A DNA stretch of 64,000 nucleotides from CAYRHJ01 sp964424105 (lineage in GTDB: Bacteria; Planctomycetota; Phycisphaerae; UBA1845): assembly GCA_964424105.1 (NCBI GenBank), contig CAYRHJ010000021.1, positions 55,501 to 119,500 on the forward strand. Direction: 5' to 3'. Shown piece after piece: positions 8,946 to 16,705 of the stretch. The notes beneath the pieces were generated by a model, which worked only from the letters and a program-made list of their open reading frames with translations, made no database searches and was not told where the DNA came from. Both the position numbers and the translations under genes were made by a program. The first letter of the stretch is position 1; each line of letters begins with the position of its first letter.

Positions 8946-9677
8946 ATGACAGTCACGGCATGGACCATCATCACCACCGCAATCGCCATCGGCGTGGCGC
9001 ATACGTTGGCCGGGCCGGATCATTATGTCCCCTTTATCGCGCTATCCAGGGCACGGCGCTGGTCACTCCGCAAGACGTTGGCCATCACGGCTGCATGCGG
9101 TGTGGGACATATCGCGGGGTCGGTGATCCTGGGGCTGATTGGAGTGGCAATCTTGACAGGTGTCGATGCGTTGATGGGATTGGAATCCGTCCGCGGCGAA
9201 TTGGCGGCGTGGATGCTGGTGGCGTTTGGCGGAATGTACGTCGTTTGGGGATTCACCCGCTACGCTCGTAATCGCCGGCATAGCCACGCCCATGTCCACG
9301 CCGACGGCACGGTCCACGCTCATCAGCACGATCATCATGGGCAACACGCCCACGTGCATGATCAGCCGGGCAGCAGTGCCACGACGGCATGGGCCATATT
9401 CATCATCTTCGTATTTGGACCGTGCGAAGTGCTGATACCGATGTTGATGCTGCCCGCTCTTGCAGACGGGTGGCTGTTGATGACGGCGGTTGTCACGGCG
9501 TTTGCCGTATCCACGATGGCCACGATGATGCTGGCGGTGACGGTCGGTGTCTACGGTTTGGATCGACTGGGAGCGACCGTTGTGGGGCGATGGCTTGCGC
9601 CCTTGGGGCGACACGTGCACACCGTGACCGGTTTGGCCATCATGCTTTGCGGAGGCCTGATGCTCGTCGGCTTCTGA
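8946..9677 (+). CDS. NicO / UreH-like metal or sulfite transporter
   Basis: A 243-residue polytopic membrane protein with about six TM segments. It begins with the helix GVAHTLAGPDHYVPFIALS, matching the HxxxxDH motif of the NiCoT/NicO and UreH/HupE-like transporters. Between TM3 and TM4 (residues ~113-145) is a His-rich loop (HSHAHVHADGTVHAHQHDHH), a typical metal-binding loop. A later FIIFVFGPCEVLIPMLMLP is also typical. Most likely it moves Ni or another divalent metal across the inner membrane; a cytochrome-biogenesis/SafE-type role is the alternative. GGAG lies before the ATG. Confidence 0.8.
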   Translation: MTVTAWTIITTAIAIGVAHTLAGPDHYVPFIALSRARRWSLRKTLAITAACGVGHIAGSVILGLIGVAILTGVDALMGLESVRGELAAWMLVAFGGMYVVWGFTRYARNRRHSHAHVHADGTVHAHQHDHHGQHAHVHDQPGSSATTAWAIFIIFVFGPCEVLIPMLMLPALADGWLLMTAVVTAFAVSTMATMMLAVTVGVYGLDRLGATVVGRWLAPLGRHVHTVTGLAIMLCGGLMLVGF

Positions 9678-9740
9678 CTTCAAATCTTCGAATTGTAGTG
9701 TGGGCCGGGACTTGCTCCCCGAACCCCCAACGACAGTAAG

Positions 9741-9914
9741 AGCGCCTAACACAATGTCCGACCTGTCATTCGAATAGGTAGAAAGACCGCTCCCTCACGA
9801 GCCTGGGAAAAAATCAAAAGAATCGTTCGGGCAACCCGCGTGGCGCTATCAAGAATGCGGGTCGCTGCCATCGAAAATCGATTTTTTCTCAGGCTCTCAC
9901 GGTCGCGGCTCTGA
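9741..9914 (+). repeat. Dispersed 174-bp repeat with 94-bp inverted-ended core, copy 1
   Basis: The outer part starts AGCGCCTAACACAATG and ends with GGTCGCGGCTCTGA. The core (9801-9894) has 15-bp ends GCCTGGGAAAAAATC and GATTTTTTCTCAGGC that are inverted repeats with one mismatch. The same outer sequence at 26031-26204 carries the core in the opposite orientation. See also copy 3 at 50849-50942. No protein is convincingly encoded; the small frame starting MAATRILDSATRVAR is common to all copies but has no match I recognise. Confidence 0.85.
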
Positions 9915-10028
9915 AATGGTTTGGCGTTCCATGAATGACGCGATCGCCCACACGTGCAACCCAAACCGTGCACACGGCGCCGCCCGCTTTCAAACCGAAC
10001 GATGTACGGTTTCGAATCAATCCTCAAA

Positions 10029-11531
10029 TCAATCTTGAATGGATTCTGCGCAGAGGCCGGACTCCAAAATCTCCTTCAGCTTTCGTTTCAGCACCTTTCC
10101 CGTCGGCCCTCTTGGAAAATCGGCCACGAAATAGATTCGCCGCGGAACCTTGTAACCGGCCAACTGTTCCTTGACGAAGCCGCGAAGCTTTCCCTCATCG
10201 GGACGAACTCCCTCCTTCGGCAGGATGAACGCGACGGCCACCTCGCCACGGCTCGTGTCCGTCTCGCCGATGACAGCCGATTCGGCGACGTCGGGGTGAC
10301 GATCCAGCACCGATTCGATTTCGCGAGGGAAGACGTTCTCGCCCCCGACGATGATCATGTCTTTCTTTCGACCGGTGATGCTCAAATAACCGTCACCGTC
10401 GATCCGTCCGATGTCACCCGTCGAGAATCGCCCGTCTATCGAAAGCACAGCCTGCGTCTCCTCCGGTCGATGGCGGTAACCCCGCATCACACCAGGCCCC
10501 CGGACGATGATTTCCCCCTCGTCGCCCGCGGGCACGTCTCGATTCTCGCCGTCGACGATTTGAATTTGTACGTCCGGCAAAGCCCTGCCCACGCTCCCGG
10601 CCCGATGATGCTCCGGAGTATTGAGCGCGATCACCGGCGATGTTTCCGTCAGCCCGTATCCCTCGAGCAACTCCACGCCGAATCGGGATCGGAATTCATC
10701 CGCTACGACTTGGGGGAGCGGCTCGCCACCACTGATGAGCAATCGAAATCGTCGAAAACGATCGGGCGATACAGATCGATTGCGTAGCAAGGCAGCGTAC
10801 ATGCTCGGAATGGCCATCAACACCGTCGGGTCGCTCTGCTCGATGGCATCCAAGACAGCCATGGGACTGAATCGCGGTAACATCTGCACGGAGATGCCAC
10901 AGATGGCTGGCACCAAAACCGTTCCCATCAGTCCGAAGACGTGGAAAGGAGGCAGCACGCCCAGAAAGCGATCCTGCCGGGTCAGCGAGACGGCTTGGAT
11001 GACCGCGTCGCTGTTGCTGCGGAGATTCCGCTGCGTCAACTCGACGCCCTTGCTTCTACCTGTTGTACCCGACGTGTACAACAACACCGCGATGCCATCC
11101 GGCGGGGCAATCGGCAAGGCGGGTCGGCGGGCTAGGCGCGACAATATCGCCAGCCGCTTCAGGGGCAATTCTTCCATGTACGCGACACGGGCGGGCAACT
11201 CGTCGGCCGTCTTGGAAAAATGACGCGTTGCGATCAGAAAATCTAGATCGGCGTCGCGGACGATGTCGGCCAGCTCATCGGCGGACATCAGGAAATTGAG
11301 CGGCACCGTCGTTTTGCCGGCCCATTGACCTCCGAAAAACGATGCGGCGAACGCGCTGCCCGCGGGAAGCAAGATACCGACGTTCGAGCGCTGCGTGCCC
11401 TGTAGGATCACACGTCGCATAGCCACCGACGCCGTCACGAGATCACGAAAGGTCAGCGTGCGAAACGGGTCGCGAACCGCCACCGCCCGCGGCGTTCGGC
11501 TCATCGACTTCAATAGGGGTTCAAGCAGCAT
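10029..11531 (-). CDS. AMP-dependent acyl-CoA synthetase / ligase
   Basis: A 500-residue ANL-superfamily enzyme. The P-loop motif is LLYTSGTTGRSKGVELTQRN; A5 is EGYGLTETSPVIALN; A7 is FSTGDIGRIDGDGYL; A8 is ITGRKKDMIIVGGENVFPRE; and A10 with the catalytic Lys is GPTGKVLKRKLKE near the C-terminus. Order and spacing fit long-chain or medium-chain fatty acyl-CoA ligases (FadD-like) rather than acetyl-CoA synthetase. It activates a carboxylate as acyl-AMP and then acyl-CoA. The gene stands alone on the minus strand, so substrate cannot be read from context. A 277-residue frame on the opposite strand is a shadow. Confidence 0.9.
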   Translation of the reverse strand: MLLEPLLKSMSRTPRAVAVRDPFRTLTFRDLVTASVAMRRVILQGTQRSNVGILLPAGSAFAASFFGGQWAGKTTVPLNFLMSADELADIVRDADLDFLIATRHFSKTADELPARVAYMEELPLKRLAILSRLARRPALPIAPPDGIAVLLYTSGTTGRSKGVELTQRNLRSNSDAVIQAVSLTRQDRFLGVLPPFHVFGLMGTVLVPAICGISVQMLPRFSPMAVLDAIEQSDPTVLMAIPSMYAALLRNRSVSPDRFRRFRLLISGGEPLPQVVADEFRSRFGVELLEGYGLTETSPVIALNTPEHHRAGSVGRALPDVQIQIVDGENRDVPAGDEGEIIVRGPGVMRGYRHRPEETQAVLSIDGRFSTGDIGRIDGDGYLSITGRKKDMIIVGGENVFPREIESVLDRHPDVAESAVIGETDTSRGEVAVAFILPKEGVRPDEGKLRGFVKEQLAGYKVPRRIYFVADFPRGPTGKVLKRKLKEILESGLCAESIQD

Positions 11532-11912
11532 CGGCGCTCATTCGTTTCAGATGATCAACCAAGCCTTCGCGGACGCGTCCACCGAAACGAGCGTTCCGGC
11601 TAATCTCGCAATTTTCCCACACGGACGCGGATGGAACGGAGCCTTGTACGCGGTCGTATGAGCCGGCTGCATGGCTTCAGGCCACCCAGTTCCCATTTGA
11701 CCGGCACCGAATCGAGAATAGTTTGGCTGTCGGCGTTTGTCTACGAGCCGCACTTGGCGATAATGGGCGCGCGGACGGCGTCGATCGGATTGATGTGTCG
11801 ACGTCGGCGGACCGACGGCTGCCGCAGACGATTTGTCTGGTAGACGTCGTGTCAATCGATACGCTGACAGGATTCGCTAACTCGGGGGTATCGAGTGGTC
11901 AATGAAACCGAG
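11532..11912. other. Intergenic region between divergent acyl-CoA ligase and TPR-SPOR genes
   Basis: About 380 bases. The frames present have no recognisable domains and look like out-of-frame background. The region must hold both divergent promoters, but I see no site strong enough to mark. Confidence 0.4.
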
Positions 11913-12716
11913 ATGAAAACAATGATCCAGTTCACAACAACCAGGCGAGTCCTGGCGCACGCTTGTGCGATGGCGTTGATATTGGTCTTTCACCCCGGTT
12001 GCCAGGACCTGCCGGCGTCAGCCGTCCGCCAGATTCAGCTTGCACATCAGGATTATCAACGCGGCACCTTCGAGCCGTGCGAACGTCATGCCACCGACGT
12101 GATTTCGGCTTTCCCCGACTGTCCCGACACAGCCGAGGCGTACTACCTTCGAGCGTTGGCACGCCTTCAACGCGGCTATCGCACGCAGGCGATGTCCGAT
12201 CTCAGGTCGGCGGCCCAACTCTGCCGGCGCTCGGACTTGGCGACCCAGGTGTATTTGCAATTGGGTTTGTTGGCTTTCGAGGACAACGATTACGCCCTCG
12301 CCGTCGCCCACTTTGAAAAGGCGTTGGCGGGTTCGGCGCGGGGGGCGGCAGTCGGGGAGGCGTGGTATCGTTACGGGCGATGCCTCCAGCGGGTCGGCGA
12401 ATTTCGGCGGGCTCGCGTCGCGCTCCAAAATGCCGTGAAAGATGGCGGGTCTTCTGCTGAGGCCGCCCAGAAACTGTTGGCTTGGCCACACGACTATTTC
12501 ACCATTCAATGCGGTGCGTATTCCACCCAGAACGGCGCGGAGCAGGCCGCCGGCGAGCTCCGGCGTCGAGGCCTAGCGGTTCAGGTCGAGCGCCTTTCAT
12601 ATCGATCGACGCTGCCTTATGTCGTCCAACATGGTCATTATCGCAACTACGCCGGAGCGAGCGCTGAACTTTCGCGAGCACGCAGCGTCCAGCACGACTC
12701 ATTCATCGTTCCGTAG
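11913..12716 (+). CDS. TPR lipoprotein with C-terminal SPOR domain
   Basis: About 267 residues starting from MKTMIQFTTTRRVLAH. A signal peptide ends in the lipobox-like LVFHPGC. Residues ~40-190 form TPR-like helical pairs (AEAYYLRALARLQRGYRTQA, then QVYLQLGLLAFEDNDYALAV, then EAWYRYGRCLQRVGEFRRA). The C-terminal ~65 residues (YFTIQCGAYSTQNGAEQAAG ... PYVVQHGHYRNYAGA) match the SPOR fold, which binds denuded septal peptidoglycan glycans. It likely acts in the periplasm at division sites or cell-wall remodelling zones. In-frame starts at 11895 (GTG) and 11922 are alternatives. Confidence 0.8.
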   Translation: MKTMIQFTTTRRVLAHACAMALILVFHPGCQDLPASAVRQIQLAHQDYQRGTFEPCERHATDVISAFPDCPDTAEAYYLRALARLQRGYRTQAMSDLRSAAQLCRRSDLATQVYLQLGLLAFEDNDYALAVAHFEKALAGSARGAAVGEAWYRYGRCLQRVGEFRRARVALQNAVKDGGSSAEAAQKLLAWPHDYFTIQCGAYSTQNGAEQAAGELRRRGLAVQVERLSYRSTLPYVVQHGHYRNYAGASAELSRARSVQHDSFIVP

Positions 12717-12826
12717 CCAATCGCCACTCGAACCATGCAGTCGTCCTTCAAGCAACATGACCTCGCGTTTAATTAGAACGCGCAGCGTTACAACGCGTTT
12801 CAAGCCATCGCGCTACATTTCTGGAT

Positions 12827-12900
12827 AGGCGGCGGTCGGATTCGAACCGACGAATTACGGATTTGCAATCCGTCCCCTTAGTCCACTTGGGTACGCCGCC
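12827..12900 (-). tRNA. tRNA-Cys (GCA)
   Basis: On the minus strand the sequence folds as a 74-nt cloverleaf. The acceptor GGCGGCG pairs with CGCCGCC, the anticodon stem ACGGA/UCCGU encloses the loop UUGCAAA with anticodon GCA, and the T arm is GUCGG-UUCGAAU-CCGAC. The discriminator base is U, as in nearly all Cys tRNAs. CCA is not encoded. It lies alone, downstream of the TPR-SPOR gene on the opposite strand. Confidence 0.95.
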
Positions 12901-13036
12901 GAAATCGATGACTTCGCCACGAGGGCATCACCCACCGGCGAACTTGGCATGCTATAGTGATAGCATTTCGCTGGCAATGACCGATGCCGACTTGGGATCG
13001 CGAGGGGTCCGTGACAGTTTACGCGGGTAGATTTTC

Positions 13037-13186
13037 GCCCCGCAAGGGGCGACGGAACGTAGCCACCGGTAAAGCCGCCGCAGGCGGCGAAACCCGTGGG
13101 ATGGAGACTGCGAAAACGGATCAAGCCCCGCAAGGGGCGACGGAACGTAGCCACCGGTAAAGCCGCCGCAGGCGGCGAAAACCGTG
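13037..13186. repeat. Two 62-bp direct repeats rich in palindromes
   Basis: A 62-bp unit beginning GCCCCGCAAGGGGCGACGGA and ending near CGTGG occurs at 13037-13098 and 13125-13186, a period of 88 bases. Each unit contains two palindromes, CCCCGCAAGGGG and GCCGCCGCAGGCGGC, separated by GTAGCCACCGGTAA. Related GC-rich palindromes (CGCCCCGGCAGGGGCG, then CCTCCGCCCCTTGCGGGGCG) continue to about 13360. They look like REP-type intergenic palindromes rather than coding sequence. Confidence 0.8.
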
Positions 13187-13399
13187 GATACCCGACCTTG
13201 CTAACCCGTCCCGCCCCGGCAGGGGCGGAGGAAGCCGACGCAACCGCCTCCGCCCCTTGCGGGGCGGTGATCGTGGGGCGGGCTGGCGACCACGGGTTGC
13301 GCTACGCTTCACCCGTGGCTACAGTCCTGCGCCCCGTTCGGGGCGACGGAATGCCCCGCCTAAGGAGTCATGCACCCGATCGCAAGTCGCGACTCGCCG

Positions 13400-13495
13400 A
13401 TCGTCACTCCGGCGAACGCCGGAGTCCAGGCAACGTTCTTCTGGATTCCGGCCTGCGCCGGAATGACGGATGCGGACCTGCGCCGGAATGACGGC
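13400..13495. repeat. Palindromic CCGGCGAACGCCGG / CCGGCCTGCGCCGG repeat cluster
   Basis: Three copies of the motif cgtCAnTCCGGCG-nn-CGCCGGAnTCCAGG in alternating orientation lie between the 88-bp-period repeats and the MFS gene. The same family recurs at 16561-16670, 27628-27660, 28889-28975, 31118-31160, 33288-33320 and 63750-63780. The rest of 12901-13583 holds no gene I can support. Confidence 0.8.
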
Positions 13496-13583
13496 AAGTT
13501 TGACACCCGATTGACGGCCTGTCGGAATGGCCTATAACGTAGGTCGCTGAAAAATCACCGATTTCAAACGAAAATGGTTACCC

Positions 13584-14870
13584 GTGCGAACCGCCGAACT
13601 TCCTGATTCAGCCCAATCGAACGGCACCTTGTCTGACCGTCGCGATTCTGCCCAAACGGTGACGGAATGGCCGTCGAGCCAGCCCCAGTTGAACATCCTG
13701 CCATTGGGAATCCTCGTCTTCTTGGCTATGCTTCCCGTGACCATGTTGGTGCCGGTCCTTCGCGAGTTGGTCGCGGTGCGATTTCAAACCGGGCCGTTTG
13801 CAACCCATTCATTCATGTCTGTCAACATGATCGGTGCCGTCATCGCAGCCCCCCTTGCGGGCATGTGGTCAGATCGTCGGAAGCGTCGAAAGCCATTGCT
13901 GATCGGCGCGCTGGTCGCCAACTCGGTCCTTCTGCTTCTGATGGCCATCGCACCTTCGTTCCCACTGATGCTGATCATCCGTTTGTGTGAAGGAGCCGCA
14001 CATATTCTCGTCATATCCGCGCTCATGGCCTTGGCTGCGGATTGTGCAGCCCCGGAATCCAGGGGCCGAACCATGGGCCTGATGGGCGCCTGTTTGATGA
14101 TGGGTACCGCCTGCGGTTCCCCGTTGGGCGGGCTGCTGGGTCAATGGAATCCGGCGTGGGTCCTGCCGATGGGGTCGGCTATTTCGGCGATGTTGGCTCC
14201 GTTGGCCGCATGGCTCGTTCACGACACCTCAATCCGTCGCACGAACCTCCGACGCATTCCCATGCTCGTATTCTTGCGGGCGCAGCGCGACTTGATCGTT
14301 CCTTTCGCCTACGCCTTTATTGATCGCTTCTGCGTGGGCATCATCGTTTCCAGCTTCGTGCTTTATCTTGGTCATCATTTGGAAGTCTCGCCCGCGGGCC
14401 GGGGCGGGTTGTTGACGCTTTTCATGCTGCCTTTCGCGTTGCTATGTTATCCAGCCGGTCGTCTGTCGGATCGATTCGGCCGGATCGCGCCCTTGTGTCT
14501 GGGCAGCATCGGTTTCGGAATCGTGCTGGCCCTATACGGTTTTGTGCCACTTTCGTGGATGTGGGTGCTCATGGTCTTGTCGGGGATATTCAGCGCTGCG
14601 ATGTTCGCGCCGAATCTGACCCTCTGTGCGGACCTGTCGCCTCGTTCCTTGCGGGGATCCGCCTACGCCGGATTCAACGCCGTGGGGTCTTTCGGCTTCC
14701 TGTGCGGACCTTTGATCGGTGGAGCCGTCGTAAGTTTCGTCGGTCAACGATTCGATGCGCCAACGGCTTATCGCGCTGCGTTTGTGGTTGGGGGAATGTC
14801 CGAACTGTTGTGTGCGCTGATCACGCTACCATGGTTGCTGAGATTGAAGCGCGCACACAAGACCCGATGA
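13584..14870 (+). CDS. MFS transporter
   Basis: A 428-residue protein with a GTG start and twelve predicted TM segments. After a ~35-residue polar N-terminus comes TM1 (LPLGILVFLAMLPVTMLVPV). The MFS motif A between TM2 and TM3 is GMWSDRRKRRKPLL, and its repeat between TM8 and TM9 is GRLSDRFGRIAPL. The fold resembles drug/multidrug proton antiporters of the DHA1 group. No linked regulator or biosynthetic gene indicates the substrate. The gene lies just after a stretch of palindromic repeats. Confidence 0.85.
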   Translation: MRTAELPDSAQSNGTLSDRRDSAQTVTEWPSSQPQLNILPLGILVFLAMLPVTMLVPVLRELVAVRFQTGPFATHSFMSVNMIGAVIAAPLAGMWSDRRKRRKPLLIGALVANSVLLLLMAIAPSFPLMLIIRLCEGAAHILVISALMALAADCAAPESRGRTMGLMGACLMMGTACGSPLGGLLGQWNPAWVLPMGSAISAMLAPLAAWLVHDTSIRRTNLRRIPMLVFLRAQRDLIVPFAYAFIDRFCVGIIVSSFVLYLGHHLEVSPAGRGGLLTLFMLPFALLCYPAGRLSDRFGRIAPLCLGSIGFGIVLALYGFVPLSWMWVLMVLSGIFSAAMFAPNLTLCADLSPRSLRGSAYAGFNAVGSFGFLCGPLIGGAVVSFVGQRFDAPTAYRAAFVVGGMSELLCALITLPWLLRLKRAHKTR

Positions 14871-14909
14871 TAGTGGCTCGGGGTCATGCGTAATGGCGAT
14901 GGGCACGCG

Positions 14910-15623
14910 TTATTGAATTTGACGGCGGCGACGCATCAGCATCGAACCACCGAGTATCACCAACAATGCAGTACCAGGCTCGGGCGTCGGGATTTCTTTT
15001 AACGTAAAAACCGTAAACGGTGCCTGCTGTGTTGGAAAAACATCAATGTAAAGCTCGCCGCCGGCCACACCCGGAAACCAAACGCTGCCGTCAGGAATCC
15101 TCGCATCGGAACCGTTAGGCCCCAAACCGAATCCGTCGACCCAAAACTCCCGAAGGTCATCCGAGAACATCTGGTTTGAAAGCGGTGATGTAATGAATCC
15201 GTTGCCCCCGCCGGACGCAGCAGTCAATTGGGCGTTGAATTCCGCCCGGCCAGGTCCCATCAGAACCATATGAAAATCCGTCCACGGCGTACCTGTCTCG
15301 TTCACCAGGATTTCGTCGACAATGACGATTTGGCTGACCGCGTTCGGAGAAATCTGACGGAAAAGAATGGGAATCGGTGGAAATCCACCGGGACCCAATG
15401 GTTGGGTGAAAACCGCAGCTTTTTCAATGAAAACCGCGTCCGATTTTTCATGATCGACGATGATTGATACATCAAGCGAGTTATCCCAGACCGCTTCCCA
15501 GCCGGACGCGCCCAAAACAATGGAACCCGCTTGCGACGACGATTGGCAGGATAGAAATGCCACGCACGCCAGTGCAATAACGCGGCTCCACGCTCCATTA
15601 GACCCCCATACTCCCCGATTCAC
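14910..15623 (-). CDS. PEP-CTERM exported protein
   Basis: About 237 residues. The GTG start at 15623 is chosen because AAGGAGG lies 5 bases upstream and it begins a clean signal peptide (GVWGSNGAWSRVIALACVAF) ending near SSQAGS. The C-terminus is the exosortase sorting signal: PTPEPGTALLVILGGSMLMR followed by a basic RRRQIQ tail, that is PEP motif, TM helix and Arg cluster. The middle has no domain I recognise and looks like a beta-sandwich. Exosortase/XrtA-type processing and anchoring or release at the surface are expected. The exosortase gene itself is not in the window. Confidence 0.88.
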   Translation of the reverse strand: MNRGVWGSNGAWSRVIALACVAFLSCQSSSQAGSIVLGASGWEAVWDNSLDVSIIVDHEKSDAVFIEKAAVFTQPLGPGGFPPIPILFRQISPNAVSQIVIVDEILVNETGTPWTDFHMVLMGPGRAEFNAQLTAASGGGNGFITSPLSNQMFSDDLREFWVDGFGLGPNGSDARIPDGSVWFPGVAGGELYIDVFPTQQAPFTVFTLKEIPTPEPGTALLVILGGSMLMRRRRQIQ

Positions 15624-15968
15624 GATTGCCTCCTTCCACCTATCGAAACACGCACCGAAGCCCAAAACCATAGCCCAAAACCATCAGGTTTCGAATAGCC
15701 CCAGATTGACAGGAGCACGCCGAGGTTTCGGCGCAGCTCCACCATCCTACCCCGATTCAACGAGTATCCCCCAAAAGCGCCCGCAGGTCAACCCCTTTTC
15801 TTCCACGTCCGATCATGTCCCAGTCATGGGTTTTGATTGCACGTTTTGCCGCCAAATTGGACCCCCTATACGCGATGGAGTGATATAACATTATGATAAT
15901 AATGATGTTACGTGATTTATAGGATGGTCTGGATTGCCAAGAATTCTGACGGGGCGTAGACTGGTTGA

Positions 15969-16520
15969 ATGGCCTGGATAAAAACGGTCCCCCTGGAACA
16001 CGCAAAAGGCTTGCTTTCCAAGATTTATCAAGCCGCGATCAAGCGAGCCGGACGCGTTTTCAACATATTGCGTGTGCAAAGTACCAACGCGCCAGCGCTT
16101 CAAGCCAGCTTGGGCCTGTATCTCGCGATCATGCACAAGGACTCTCCATTATCGCGGGCACAACGCGAATTGCTTGCAACGGTGGTTTCGCGAGCCAACA
16201 AGTGTCATTACTGAACGCTGGCCCACGCGGCCGACCTCCGGGCCGAGGTCAACGACGACGAGCTTGTGCGTCATGTTCAGCTTGACTACACGCGGGCCGA
16301 CCTATCAGCCGTTGATCGCGCCCTGTGCGATTTCGCGATCAAATTGACGCACATGCCAGACGCCATGTCGACGACTGACCTTGATGTGCTTCGCGACGTT
16401 GGATTGTCCGACCGGGCCCTCCACGACGCGGTACAGACCGTCGCCTATTTCAACTACATCAATCGGGTGGCCGACGGTCTGGGCGTTGATCTTGAGCCGG
16501 AAATGACACCAAGGCCGTGA
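15969..16520 (+). CDS. AhpD-like / carboxymuconolactone decarboxylase family peroxidase, probable selenoprotein (UGA = Sec82)
   Basis: Read through one in-frame UGA (16212-16214) this is a single 183-residue protein of the peroxidase-related AhpD/CMD family. It reads MAWIKTVPLEHAKGLLSKIY ... LSRAQRELLATVVSRANKCHY-UGA-TLAHAADLR ... LHDAVQTVAYFNYINRVADG. The family carries CHYC-x-x-H here; the UGA falls exactly on the second, redox-active Cys, giving C-H-Y-U-T-L-A-H. Both sides are in the same frame, and conservation continues past the stop. A hairpin GACCTC (16233-16238) / GAGGTC (16245-16250) with loop CGGGCC lies 18 bases after UGA, within the range for bacterial SECIS elements. The alternative is a nonsense mutation. 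Normal annotation would split it into two genes or truncate it. Confidence 0.8.
16233..16250 (+). promoter_or_regulatory. Candidate bacterial SECIS hairpin in the AhpD-like gene
   Basis: A perfect 6-bp stem GACCTC/GAGGTC with a 6-base loop CGGGCC sits inside the coding sequence. The loop starts 24 bases after the UGA. Bacterial SECIS hairpins bind SelB and are found with the apical loop roughly 16-37 bases after UGA, with G in the first loop bases. This loop has G at position 2. The GC-rich setting makes chance stems common, so support comes mainly from position. Confidence 0.5.
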
Positions 16521-16580
16521 CGATCGCGGCGCGATGCGGGTGAAGCCGGCGCTGCGAATGCTGGATTCCGGCGTTCGCCG

Positions 16581-16655
16581 GAATGACGTATGCGGGCGCT
16601 CGCCGGAATAACGTATGTGGGCGCTCGCCGGAATGACGTATGTGGGCGCTCGCCG
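16581..16655. repeat. Three 25-bp tandem repeats
   Basis: Units at 16581-16605, 16606-16630 and 16631-16655, consensus GAATGACGTATGTGGGCGCT followed by CGCCG, differ by one or two bases. They derive from the dispersed CCGGCGnnCGCCGGAATGACG palindrome, of which one full copy precedes them at 16561-16580. They lie between the stop of the AhpD-like gene and the end of the convergent MFP gene. Confidence 0.9.
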
Positions 16656-16705
16656 GAATGACGCATGCATGCGGTCGTGGCCGGGTGATGGTAGTTGTGA
16701 ACGCG

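Noticed and set aside
9954..10787. A 277-residue plus-strand frame
   Set aside because: Antisense to the acyl-CoA ligase, which has all ANL motifs.
13037..13186. Possible CRISPR or attC sites
   Set aside because: Only two units, each made of internal palindromes that recur elsewhere; no cas or integron integrase nearby.
16581..16655. Possible small CRISPR array
   Set aside because: Units are contiguous 25-bp repeats with no unique spacers and no cas genes; it is a tandem repeat derived from a REP-like palindrome.
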